64,000 nt of DNA from Micavibrio sp. UBA2137 (GTDB taxonomy: Bacteria; Pseudomonadota; Alphaproteobacteria; Micavibrionales; Micavibrionaceae). Position 1 is the stretch's first letter. Each line of letters opens with the position of its first letter. A program made the translations under genes and the position numbers. Location: assembly GCA_002328415.1 (NCBI GenBank), contig DCXL01000001.1, forward strand, positions 1 through 64,000, in the 5' to 3' direction. The notes beneath the pieces are model-generated. The model was not told the DNA's origin. It worked only from the letters and a program-made list of their open reading frames with translations, and did not search any database. Below are positions 1-7,559 of this stretch, piece after piece.

Positions 1-21
1 GCTAAGTAGTACTTTTTTCAT
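1..21 (-). CDS. 5' end of a CDS leaving the window (begins MKKVLLS)
   Basis: Reading leftward from position 21 there is an ATG followed by codons for KKVLLS, and the frame leaves the window. A strong Shine-Dalgarno (GGAGG, complement of 30-34) lies 8 bases upstream, which is why I accept such a short piece. The lysine pair followed by hydrophobic residues could be the start of a signal peptide, but seven residues cannot identify a product. Confidence 0.5.
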
Positions 22-358
22 GGTTAAATCCTCCAATTATTCGCAATTAAATAAAACCATTGTTTGTTTTGACCTTAAATTTAAGGTCGCTAGGTTGTGC
101 CAAAAGAATCGTCAATTAACACGTTTATCATTTTTGCTGATTTCGTAGTGATTACAAGAAATCGGAACGCTTAGTCCGTTTTTTGGTGAAAATGGTTGCA
201 TTTTTGCAACAAGGGGATTTTTCCGTCCCGTGCGTATTTAATAGAAATACGTGCACTTTTTGGGCGCTAGAGCGCGGTCCTCTTGTCACAGGGCAAGCGC
301 CATGCTACCTCTTAGAACAACAACATATCATTTAAAAAAAATTGATTGGAATAATTTT
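22..358. other. Intergenic region between divergent genes
   Basis: This 337-base AT-rich gap separates the leftward partial gene from the rightward DUF3576 lipoprotein gene, so promoters for both should lie here. Visible structure includes a perfect 18-bp palindrome at 71-88, a small hairpin GTTGC/GCAAC near 192-208, and CGTATTT/AAATACG near 233-249. I see no RNA gene and no convincing ORF. A rightward frame open from 251 lacks a signal sequence before residue 37, so I treat its first part as non-coding. Confidence 0.5.
71..88. promoter_or_regulatory. Perfect 18-bp palindrome, possible operator
   Basis: The bases GACCTTAAATTTAAGGTC are fully self-complementary with no spacer, which suits a homodimeric DNA-binding protein better than an RNA hairpin. 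The site lies about 50 bases upstream of the leftward start codon at 21, a common operator position. Which regulator would bind it is unknown. Confidence 0.35.
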
Positions 359-889
359 ATGACATCGCCTTTTTCATCCTCTTATAAGCTAGTGGCTCTC
401 GTCTCTCTCCTTGCTCTCTCTGCCTGCGGGAATGTTGAAAGTGAGGCAAAATATCCGACAGGGATAGACCGCGCTGCCGTTGGCACAAACGATATTTACG
501 AGGAAAGCCCGAGCATTTTCGGAAAAGGTGGCTTCCTTGGGCGTAAGGATAATAAATCTAATCCAGATGTCATCACAGTTAATAGTTACCTGTGGCGCGC
601 AGCTCTAGACACGGTGTCCTTCATGCCCATCGTATCGGCCGACCCATTTGGGGGCACAATTATTACAGACTGGTACTCTGCAGCAGAAAGCCCGAACGAG
701 CGCATTAAAACAAATGTTCTGGTTCTTGGTAAGGAATTGAAGGCCAGTGGCATTAAGGTTAATGTCTTTAAACAAACAAAGTCAGGAAGTGGCTGGGTTG
801 ATGCGGCCGTTGACCCCAATACGGGACGCAAACTTGAGGATGCCATCCTGACACGCGCAAGACAGTACCGCATTCAGGAATCTCAATAA
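359..889 (+). CDS. DUF3576-type lipoprotein
   Basis: Predicted 176-residue exported lipoprotein. It begins MTSPFSSSYKLVALVSLL and has a lipobox-like LSAC, so Cys about residue 22 would be lipidated after signal peptidase II cleavage. The body (YLWRAALDTVSFMP, DWYSAAESPNERIK) matches my memory of the DUF3576 family, found as a single gene just upstream of leuS in many alphaproteobacteria. No enzymatic function is known. The frame is open 36 codons further upstream, but the ATG at 359 puts the signal peptide at the N-terminus. It is 18 bases from leuS and probably co-transcribed with it. Confidence 0.75.
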   Translation: MTSPFSSSYKLVALVSLLALSACGNVESEAKYPTGIDRAAVGTNDIYEESPSIFGKGGFLGRKDNKSNPDVITVNSYLWRAALDTVSFMPIVSADPFGGTIITDWYSAAESPNERIKTNVLVLGKELKASGIKVNVFKQTKSGSGWVDAAVDPNTGRKLEDAILTRARQYRIQESQ

Positions 890-907
890 TAACCAAAAGC
901 AGTAGTT

Positions 908-3487
908 ATGACCCGTTACAATATTCAAGAAACCGAGGCCAAGTGGCGTGAAAAATGGGAAGAGGTAGGTGCCTTCACCCCATCAGAGGATGAAAGCAAA
1001 AAGAAATATTACGTGCTCGAGATGTTTCCTTACCCATCAGGGCGCATTCACGTTGGGCATGTCCGTAATTATTCTTTGGGGGATGTTGTTGCCCGCTATC
1101 GTAAGGCGTGTGGCTATAATGTGATGCACCCTATGGGGTGGGATGCCTTTGGATTGCCTGCCGAAAATGCGGCGATTGATAATAATCGTCACCCTGCGGA
1201 GTGGACCTACGCCAATATTAGCGGCATGCGCAAGCAACTAAAATCTATGGGGCTGTCTCTTGATTGGAGCAAGGAAATCGCAACTTGCCATCCTGAATAT
1301 TACAAACACGAACAGGCCATGTTCCTTGATTTTTACGAAAAAGGGCTGGCTTACCGCAAAGAATCCGTTGTGAACTGGGACCCTGTTGACAACACTGTTC
1401 TCGCTAATGAGCAGGTAATTGACGGGAAGGGGTGGCGCACAGGCGCTGCTGTTGAGCGCAAAAAGCTTAATCAGTGGTTTTTAAAAATCACGGATTATGC
1501 GGATGAATTATTGAACGATCTGGATACGCTTGAGCGCTGGCCTGAAAAGGTGCGCATTATGCAGAAAAACTGGATTGGGAAGTCAGAGGGTGTCACTTTT
1601 ACACTGAAGATCAAAGACAGTGATATGTCCTTTGAGGTCTATACAACACGCCCTGACACTATTTTTGGCGTTACCTTTGCAGCGCTTTCACTTGATCATC
1701 CGCTTACATCTAGGTTGACAGCAGGCAAGCAAGGCTTTGACGCCTTCAAAAAAGCGTGTGAGGCCGTTGGTACATCCGAGGCCGCCATTGAGCAGGCCGA
1801 AAAAATTGGATTTGATACAGGCTACAAAATTATCAATCCGTTCGACCCGGAGATTGAAATCCCGCTCTATATCGGTAACTACGTGCTGATGGACTATGGA
1901 ACAGGAGCCGTCATGGGTGTGCCGGCACACGACCAGCGCGATTACGAATTTGCTCAGAAATACAATATCGATATTCCCGTTGTGATTTGCCCAGATGGCG
2001 AAAGCAAAGAAAGCTTTGCCCTCCAAGGCGAGGCCTACACAGATGATGGCCTTCTTGTTAATTCTCAGTTTCTTGATGGGCTTACCGTCAATGAGGCTAA
2101 AGAAAAAACCATGTCCAAGATTGAAGAATTGGGCATCGGCACACGCACGACACAATACCGCTTGAGAGATTGGGGTGTGTCGCGTCAACGCTATTGGGGA
2201 TGCCCAATCCCGTTTGTCCACTGTGACAAGTGTGGTGTTGTGCCTGTACCCAAAGACCAGCTCCCGGTAGAGCTTCCTGAGGATGTGTCTTTCGACAAAC
2301 CAGGCAACCCACTGGCCCATCACCCGACATGGAAGCAAACAACTTGCCCTAGCTGCGGAAGTAAGGCCGAGCGCGAAACGGATACCTTTGATACGTTTTT
2401 TGAATCTAGCTGGTATTTTGCACGTTATTGTGACCCACGTAACACGGATCTACCCTATAACTCAGAAAAGGCCGATTACTGGCTAGGTGTTGATCAATAT
2501 ATTGGGGGCGTAGAGCATGCTGTCCTACACCTTCTTTATGCACGTTTCTTTACAAAAGCCATGCGTGATTGTGGGTACCTTAATATTGATGAGCCTTTTA
2601 CAGGACTTTACACGCAGGGCATGGTCACACATATCACCTACAAGGATGAAAATGACAAATGGCTTTTCCCGACACAAGTTCAGGAAGGTCACAATGGTGG
2701 TTATGTCATGGTTGATGCGGGGACACCCGTTACGGCTGGACGCGTTGAAAAAATGTCCAAATCAAAGAAAAATGTTGTTGATCCTGAGGATATTCTCTCG
2801 AGCTATGGTGCGGATGCAACACGCCTTTTTATTCTCTCCGATTCTCCGCCTGATCGCGATCTTGAGTGGACTGAAAACGGGGTAGACGGCGCATGGAAAT
2901 ATATTAACCGCCTGCATAAAATTTTTATCGAGAATATTGAGGCTGCAAAAAATGCCCCTGAGAAATGTCCCGACAAACTATCGGATAGGGCATTAGAGTT
3001 GCGTCGCAAAGCACACATGACTGCACGTGATGTTGCGCAGGATTTTGATAACTTCCATATGAATAAGGCGGTGGCACGATTGCGCGAACTGTCCAACATG
3101 ATTGAATCGCACAGGCTTGATACCAATGAAGTCGGGGACTTATTTGCTTTGAGGGAGGCGCTAGCCTACCTTGCACAATGCATGAACCCTATATTGCCTC
3201 ACTTGGCAGAAGAGGCATGGGCGCTTATGGGTAACGAAACCATGCTTGTTTTTGAAAGCTGGCCAATCGTTGATGAAAGCTTGCTGAAAACAGATTCAGT
3301 TAAAATTGCCATTCAGGTCAATGGCAAGGTCAAGACGACCATACACTTACCTCGCGACGCACAAGAAGAAGAGGCTAAAGAGTTAGCGCTTGCTAATGAT
3401 GATATTGCACGCGCTATTGATGGTATGAATTTACGCAAATTTATTTATGTGCCAAACCGCATCATCAATTTGGTGGTGAGCAACTGA
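908..3487 (+). CDS. leuS: Leucyl-tRNA synthetase
   Basis: Class I aminoacyl-tRNA synthetase that charges tRNA-Leu with leucine in the cytoplasm. At 859 residues it has the usual bacterial length. The HIGH signature appears as HVGH (residues 48-51) after FPYPSGR. The CP1 editing domain is present, with the TTRPDTIFG motif near residue 246, and KMSKS lies near residue 615 followed by KKNVVDP. The C-terminal anticodon-binding part ends normally. It leads a compact rightward run leuS-lptE-holA in which the next gene starts one base after its stop. The same order occurs in many alphaproteobacteria. Confidence 0.97.
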   Translation: MTRYNIQETEAKWREKWEEVGAFTPSEDESKKKYYVLEMFPYPSGRIHVGHVRNYSLGDVVARYRKACGYNVMHPMGWDAFGLPAENAAIDNNRHPAEWTYANISGMRKQLKSMGLSLDWSKEIATCHPEYYKHEQAMFLDFYEKGLAYRKESVVNWDPVDNTVLANEQVIDGKGWRTGAAVERKKLNQWFLKITDYADELLNDLDTLERWPEKVRIMQKNWIGKSEGVTFTLKIKDSDMSFEVYTTRPDTIFGVTFAALSLDHPLTSRLTAGKQGFDAFKKACEAVGTSEAAIEQAEKIGFDTGYKIINPFDPEIEIPLYIGNYVLMDYGTGAVMGVPAHDQRDYEFAQKYNIDIPVVICPDGESKESFALQGEAYTDDGLLVNSQFLDGLTVNEAKEKTMSKIEELGIGTRTTQYRLRDWGVSRQRYWGCPIPFVHCDKCGVVPVPKDQLPVELPEDVSFDKPGNPLAHHPTWKQTTCPSCGSKAERETDTFDTFFESSWYFARYCDPRNTDLPYNSEKADYWLGVDQYIGGVEHAVLHLLYARFFTKAMRDCGYLNIDEPFTGLYTQGMVTHITYKDENDKWLFPTQVQEGHNGGYVMVDAGTPVTAGRVEKMSKSKKNVVDPEDILSSYGADATRLFILSDSPPDRDLEWTENGVDGAWKYINRLHKIFIENIEAAKNAPEKCPDKLSDRALELRRKAHMTARDVAQDFDNFHMNKAVARLRELSNMIESHRLDTNEVGDLFALREALAYLAQCMNPILPHLAEEAWALMGNETMLVFESWPIVDESLLKTDSVKIAIQVNGKVKTTIHLPRDAQEEEAKELALANDDIARAIDGMNLRKFIYVPNRIINLVVSN

Positions 3488-3488
3488 C

Positions 3489-4007
3489 ATGCGTAAATCC
3501 CTTATTTTACTCTCGGCTCTTTCTCTGCTTCCTCTGGCATCTTGTGGCTTTGAACCAATTTATGCCAAAAAGCAGGGCGTGCCTTCGGGTGAAACAGCAT
3601 ACCTACAATCAGCACTTAACAAAGTATCAATTGCAAATATCCCCGATCAGGAGGGCGTAATACTGCGCAATGAATTAATTGATCGCTTCTATGTTGCGGG
3701 TCGTCCCGAAACAGCGTTTTACAAACTTGATGTTTTGCCTATTCGCGAGATACGCCGAGAGTTAGACATTACTGTTGGCGCAGAAGCCACGCGCGCGCAA
3801 TTAGAAATTATAGTTCCGTTTGTATTAACTGATATTTTGACAGGCGAAGTCCTCTTGAGAGCGCGCGCCGAAACTTTCGCCAGTTTCAACATCATCGCCG
3901 ACGAATATGCAACACGCGTTAGTGAACGTCGCACACGTGAGAATGCTCTACGTGATATTGCACGCCAAATTGAACAAAAAACTGCCTTTACCCTTGATAG
4001 ATTGTAA
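3489..4007 (+). CDS. lptE: LPS assembly lipoprotein LptE
   Basis: Small outer-membrane lipoprotein (172 residues) that plugs the LptD barrel and helps insert lipopolysaccharide into the outer leaflet. The N-terminus has a signal sequence with lipobox LASC (Cys about residue 19), followed by GFEPIYA, typical of the alphaproteobacterial LptE/RlpB group. The position between leuS and holA is the conserved one. The start lies one base after the leuS stop and the gene abuts holA, which suggests translational coupling. Primary sequence of this family is weakly conserved, so the call leans partly on context. Confidence 0.85.
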   Translation: MRKSLILLSALSLLPLASCGFEPIYAKKQGVPSGETAYLQSALNKVSIANIPDQEGVILRNELIDRFYVAGRPETAFYKLDVLPIREIRRELDITVGAEATRAQLEIIVPFVLTDILTGEVLLRARAETFASFNIIADEYATRVSERRTRENALRDIARQIEQKTAFTLDRL

Positions 4008-5033
4008 ATGAAAGTCGCTTACAGAGACACTGAAAGCTTTTTAAAAAGCCCGCCCTCTACAATTGCGGCAATTCTTGTCTATGGGCCTGATTACGGATTA
4101 ATGAAGGAGCGCGCCGAAGCCCTTGGCAAAACCGTAGTTGAAGACCTAAACGACCCCTTTAATGTGAGCGTTCTCTCAGAAGATGATATAGCTACTGATC
4201 CTGCGAAATTGTCAGACGAGGCCAATGCTGTATCCATGATGGGGGGCAGACGTCTTGTGCGCATCACAGATGGTGGTGACAAAATAGAACCTACCTTGAA
4301 GGCCTATTTGGCGTCACCCAACTCCGAAACTTTAATTATCATAGAGGCGCGCGAACTTAGCCCGCGCTCGAAATTACGCAAGCTCTGCGAAACGGCCAAG
4401 AATGCAGCCTCACTGGCCTGCTATGTTGAGGAAGAACGCGACTTGAATCGTATTATAGGGGACATTTTCAGACACCAAAATATGCCACAACCCAATAGAG
4501 ACGCGCTCTTGTGGCTATCTGAATCCCTAAAAGGTGACCGACGACGCGTACGAAACGAAATTGAAAAACTTATCCTTTACAAAGGCAAAGACAGTTCGCC
4601 CGTAACGCTTGAAGAGGCAATGATAGCTTGTGGGGATGGCGGCGTACGCTCACTTGAAGATCTTTGTTATGCAACAACGCTCTCTCAAACAACGCAGGCC
4701 GTGAAGATACTGGATACTCTTCAGAATGACGGTGTAGAGTTTATGACCATCCTTAGAACCCTGCAAAACCATTACAAAAAGCTTTTATTTGTGAAGCAGC
4801 TCATGGCGCAAGGCCAAAGCCAGCTTGAAGCCAAAAAGAAGCTATCTCCGCCACTTTTTTTCAAAGTTGAAAAGCTTTTTGATTCAAGTCTATCAAACTG
4901 GTCTGAGGGCTATCTAACAACAATGCTTCAAAAACTACTCGACATCGAATCGCAATCTAAGCAAACAGGGTATGAACCTTTTGTTCTTTTGGGGCAATTT
5001 ATAGTTGGTGCAACCCTGCGAAAAAGCGCTTAA
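4008..5033 (+). CDS. holA: DNA polymerase III delta subunit
   Basis: The delta subunit opens the beta sliding clamp as part of the clamp-loader complex at the replication fork. The protein is 341 residues, normal for HolA. It carries an N-terminal YGPDYGLMKERA stretch resembling the degenerate AAA+ start of the family, a central SLKGDRRRVRNEIEKL region and a helical C-terminal domain. The ATG follows the lptE stop with no gap. Its end nearly touches the end of convergent parB, and I see no clear terminator between them. Confidence 0.9.
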   Translation: MKVAYRDTESFLKSPPSTIAAILVYGPDYGLMKERAEALGKTVVEDLNDPFNVSVLSEDDIATDPAKLSDEANAVSMMGGRRLVRITDGGDKIEPTLKAYLASPNSETLIIIEARELSPRSKLRKLCETAKNAASLACYVEEERDLNRIIGDIFRHQNMPQPNRDALLWLSESLKGDRRRVRNEIEKLILYKGKDSSPVTLEEAMIACGDGGVRSLEDLCYATTLSQTTQAVKILDTLQNDGVEFMTILRTLQNHYKKLLFVKQLMAQGQSQLEAKKKLSPPLFFKVEKLFDSSLSNWSEGYLTTMLQKLLDIESQSKQTGYEPFVLLGQFIVGATLRKSA

Positions 5034-5034
5034 C

Positions 5035-6003
5035 TTAACTACGCAGTGTCAATTTCTTAATAAGCTCGTCCAATTGATCCAAGTTTTTAAAAGCAACATT
5101 CAGCGTGCCTTGCTTGTTGTTCACCATATCTATTGAAACAACCATGCCTAGTGCGTCTGACACCTCATTTTCGAGAGCAATTGTATTTACGTCTTTTTGC
5201 GGCTTAGCCTTCTTAGGAGATTGAGAAGGCTTTTTCTTTGACTTTGAAAGCGCCTCTGTTGCACGCACACTCAAATTTTTAGCAACTATCTCGCGCGCCA
5301 ATTCCAGTGGGTTATCAGCGGTAATTAACGTTCGCGCATGACCAGCGGTTAATTCGCCACGTTCAATATAATCGCGCACCTCAATAGGCAGGCTCATCAA
5401 ACGCACCATATTGGCGACGTACGGACGACTTTTACCCATGGATTCTGCGGCTTCTTGCTGTGTATACTCAAACTCATCCATCAACTGCTTTAATGCGCGC
5501 GCCTCATCAAGTGGATTAAGGTCCTCGCGCTGTAGATTTTCAATCAGGCCAATTTCAAGCGCGGCTTTGTCTGAAAACTCTCTGATAATGACAGGAATTT
5601 CATGAATTCCTGCTTTTTGCGCTGCGCGCCAACGACGCTCACCCGCAATAATCTCAAATTCTTCAGCATTAATCTCTCCGTCTGACTTTTTGACGCGTAC
5701 AAGTAATGGCTGTAAAACACCGTGCTCTTTCATTGATGCTGCCAGCTCAGCAAGGGCATTTTCGTCAAAAATCGTTCTTGGCTGATAAGCCCCAGGGGAA
5801 ATCTGACTTATGGCAATCATACGTCTTTGCTTTTGGGGCGTTTGTTCCTGTGGACTAAACTGTGGATAAGTTGCTTCCTCGTCCTCGAACAGAGCCTCCA
5901 AACCCCGCCCCAAACCTCGTTTTTTGAAGCTTTTTTCTAAGGCTGAAAAGGGATCGTCTTTTTTGGGGGACTTTTGGGCTTTATTTTGCTTTGTATCGCT
6001 CAC
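5035..6003 (-). CDS. parB: Chromosome-partitioning protein ParB
   Basis: CTP-dependent DNA clamp that loads at parS sites and spreads to form the partition complex near the origin. The 322-residue protein has RGLGRGLEALFED near residue 30 (a ParA-contacting N-terminal motif in this family), the CTP-binding core with GERRWRAAQKAG, a helix-turn-helix region (YTQQEAAESMGKSRPYVANMV) and a C-terminal dimerisation domain. It uses a GTG start that overlaps the parA stop by four bases (GTGA). Three perfect parS sites lie 1.2-4.7 kb away in the neighbouring genes, so this is a complete ParABS locus. Confidence 0.96.
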   Translation of the reverse strand: MSDTKQNKAQKSPKKDDPFSALEKSFKKRGLGRGLEALFEDEEATYPQFSPQEQTPQKQRRMIAISQISPGAYQPRTIFDENALAELAASMKEHGVLQPLLVRVKKSDGEINAEEFEIIAGERRWRAAQKAGIHEIPVIIREFSDKAALEIGLIENLQREDLNPLDEARALKQLMDEFEYTQQEAAESMGKSRPYVANMVRLMSLPIEVRDYIERGELTAGHARTLITADNPLELAREIVAKNLSVRATEALSKSKKKPSQSPKKAKPQKDVNTIALENEVSDALGMVVSIDMVNNKQGTLNVAFKNLDQLDELIKKLTLRS

Positions 6004-6809
6004 GAGGCAAGTCTTTCCGTTGTTTCTGCTGTCTGTTCTTTCTCTCTTCTGATGACTTCGCCTGCAAATTTAATGTACGCCTTTGCGCCAGTTGACTTCA
6101 TATCGTAAACAATTGCTGGAAGTCCGTAAGAGGGGGCTTCTGATAACCTTACATTTCTTGGAATAACCGTCTGGTAAACAATGTCGCCAAAATGATCCCG
6201 TACGTCTTTTTCAACTTGGGCAGAAAGATTGTTACGTCTGTCATACATTGTTAAAACAACGCCTTGGATTTCCAAATCAGGATTATACAGCTTACGCACA
6301 CGGTTAATCGTTTTCGTCAGGTGGCTTAATCCCTCAAGCGCAAAAAACTCACATTGAAGTGGAACAATGAGGGACTGAACCGCAACAAGCACATTGAGCG
6401 TCAAAAGCGTCAAGGATGGTGGGCAATCCATAATAATATAATCATAACGTGTGCTAGCACTGATTTTATTGCGCAACACATATTCACGATGTTCTTTATC
6501 AACCAATTCGATCTCTGCGCCGGACAAGTGAATTGAGGAGGGTACAATATCCAAATTTGGAATTTTTGTTTGCATAACAAGGCTTTCGAAGCTCTCTTCG
6601 CCAAACAATAAATCGTACGAGCTTGCCTTAAGCTCTGAACGGCGAACACCCAAGCCAGTAGAGGCGTTTCCCTGTGCATCAAAGTCGATCAGGCAAACCT
6701 TTTTACCCATCGCGCTCAACGCAGTCGCCAGATTTACTGCCGTTGTTGTTTTTCCAACGCCGCCTTTTTGATTAACAATTGCAATATACCGTGTTGTCGG
6801 TGATGTCAT
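6000..6809 (-). CDS. parA: Chromosome-partitioning ATPase ParA
   Basis: Walker-type ATPase that forms a nucleoid-bound gradient and moves ParB-parS complexes. In 269 residues it shows the deviant Walker A KGGVGKTTTAVNLA (residues 15-28), the switch region around DFDAQGNASTGLG, and Walker B YIIMDCPPSL. It has no N-terminal helix-turn-helix, as usual for chromosomal ParA. A good ribosome-binding site (GAGGGAG, complement of 6816-6822) precedes the ATG. It is the first gene of the leftward parA-parB pair, and rsmG lies 117 bases upstream. Confidence 0.96.
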   Translation of the reverse strand: MTSPTTRYIAIVNQKGGVGKTTTAVNLATALSAMGKKVCLIDFDAQGNASTGLGVRRSELKASSYDLLFGEESFESLVMQTKIPNLDIVPSSIHLSGAEIELVDKEHREYVLRNKISASTRYDYIIMDCPPSLTLLTLNVLVAVQSLIVPLQCEFFALEGLSHLTKTINRVRKLYNPDLEIQGVVLTMYDRRNNLSAQVEKDVRDHFGDIVYQTVIPRNVRLSEAPSYGLPAIVYDMKSTGAKAYIKFAGEVIRREKEQTAETTERLAS

Positions 6810-6852
6810 GACACACTCCCTCGGGGGTAACGCAGATTTAATAATGTTTTAT

Positions 6853-6881
6853 ATATAAATGAAATTTATAGGAAAAATCAA
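6853..6881 (-). promoter_or_regulatory. Possible parAB promoter
   Basis: On the minus strand a TTGATT hexamer (complement of 6876-6881) is followed after 17 bases by TTATAT (complement of 6853-6858), about 45 bases upstream of the parA start. The spacing fits a housekeeping sigma-70-type promoter, but the region is AT-rich enough for such matches to arise by chance. Confidence 0.3.
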
Positions 6882-6926
6882 ACTTTTGATAAGTTACTTT
6901 AAGCCTTATACACAAGCGTTAAGCTA

Positions 6927-7559
6927 TTAAATTGGTCTTACCGATGAAATTTCTAGAACTTGCGCCTCATTATGTGTCACGCTTTGGTGTTTCTTGAACT
7001 CAAATTTATAATGTTTTTGGGCGTCTTTAATTTCACTTTCCCATTGCGCACCCTTCAAAAATAGAAGCCGTGTGTGCGCCTTACTCATAGCGGGAAAAAG
7101 AATAAAACAATAGTTAAGCAGCTCTAAAAGCGGCGCTAGGGCGCGCGCTGTAATGATATCTGGGCAACTCTGCATTGGTTCAACGCCTTCAATACGTGAA
7201 TTGACAACCTCTGTATTGGCATTTGTTTCACGTGAAACAGTGCGCAGAAAACTACATTTTCTCTGATCTGATTCAATAAGCGTAACGTGCAAGTCTGTGG
7301 TAATGGCCAGAACAAGGCCCGGAAAACCTCCCCCGCTACCCAAATCGACGCATGTTTTGTCATTAGTATTTACCAGCGCTGCCAGTTGCGCGCTATCTAC
7401 AAAGTGGCGCTCCCAATAGCTATTTACATCCTGTTGCCCGCTCACCAAGTTGATTTTAGGCTGCCATTTTTCAAGAAGGCGCAAATAGATTTGCAGATTA
7501 TCCTCCTGCGACGTGTCAATTTGGGCATCAAGCGGCTTTTTCACTGCGCTTACCTTCAT
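6927..7559 (-). CDS. rsmG: 16S rRNA (guanine-N7)-methyltransferase RsmG
   Basis: S-adenosylmethionine-dependent methyltransferase that modifies G527 (E. coli numbering) of 16S rRNA (formerly GidB). The SAM-binding loop CVDLGSGGGFPGLVLA lies at residues 70-85, and ITARALAPL follows later as in the family. I chose the ATG at 7559 (210 residues), which overlaps the end of mnmG by 32 bases. A GTG five codons later has better Shine-Dalgarno spacing and could be the true start. It sits between mnmG and parA as in many bacteria. A parS site lies inside it and encodes VSRET at residues 108-112. Confidence 0.93.
   Translation of the reverse strand: MKVSAVKKPLDAQIDTSQEDNLQIYLRLLEKWQPKINLVSGQQDVNSYWERHFVDSAQLAALVNTNDKTCVDLGSGGGFPGLVLAITTDLHVTLIESDQRKCSFLRTVSRETNANTEVVNSRIEGVEPMQSCPDIITARALAPLLELLNYCFILFPAMSKAHTRLLFLKGAQWESEIKDAQKHYKFEFKKHQSVTHNEAQVLEISSVRPI
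7224..7239. other. parS: parS centromere site 1 (inside rsmG)
   Basis: The 16 bases TGTTTCACGTGAAACA form a perfect palindrome identical to the consensus bacterial parS site bound by ParB. The site lies in the rsmG coding sequence about 415 bases upstream of the parA start codon. Confidence 0.95.

Noticed and set aside
1688..2338. A 216-codon leftward open frame opposite leuS
   Set aside because: leuS is complete and canonical here. The antisense frame has no ribosome-binding site or recognisable domain and is expected by chance opposite a well-biased gene.
5861..5869. Perfect DnaA boxes at 5861-5869 (TGTGGATAA), 6906-6914 (TTATACACA) and 47158-47166 (TGTGGATAA)
   Set aside because: They are isolated single boxes. 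A few perfect matches are expected by chance in 64 kb, and none is in an AT-rich cluster. They are not used as origin evidence.
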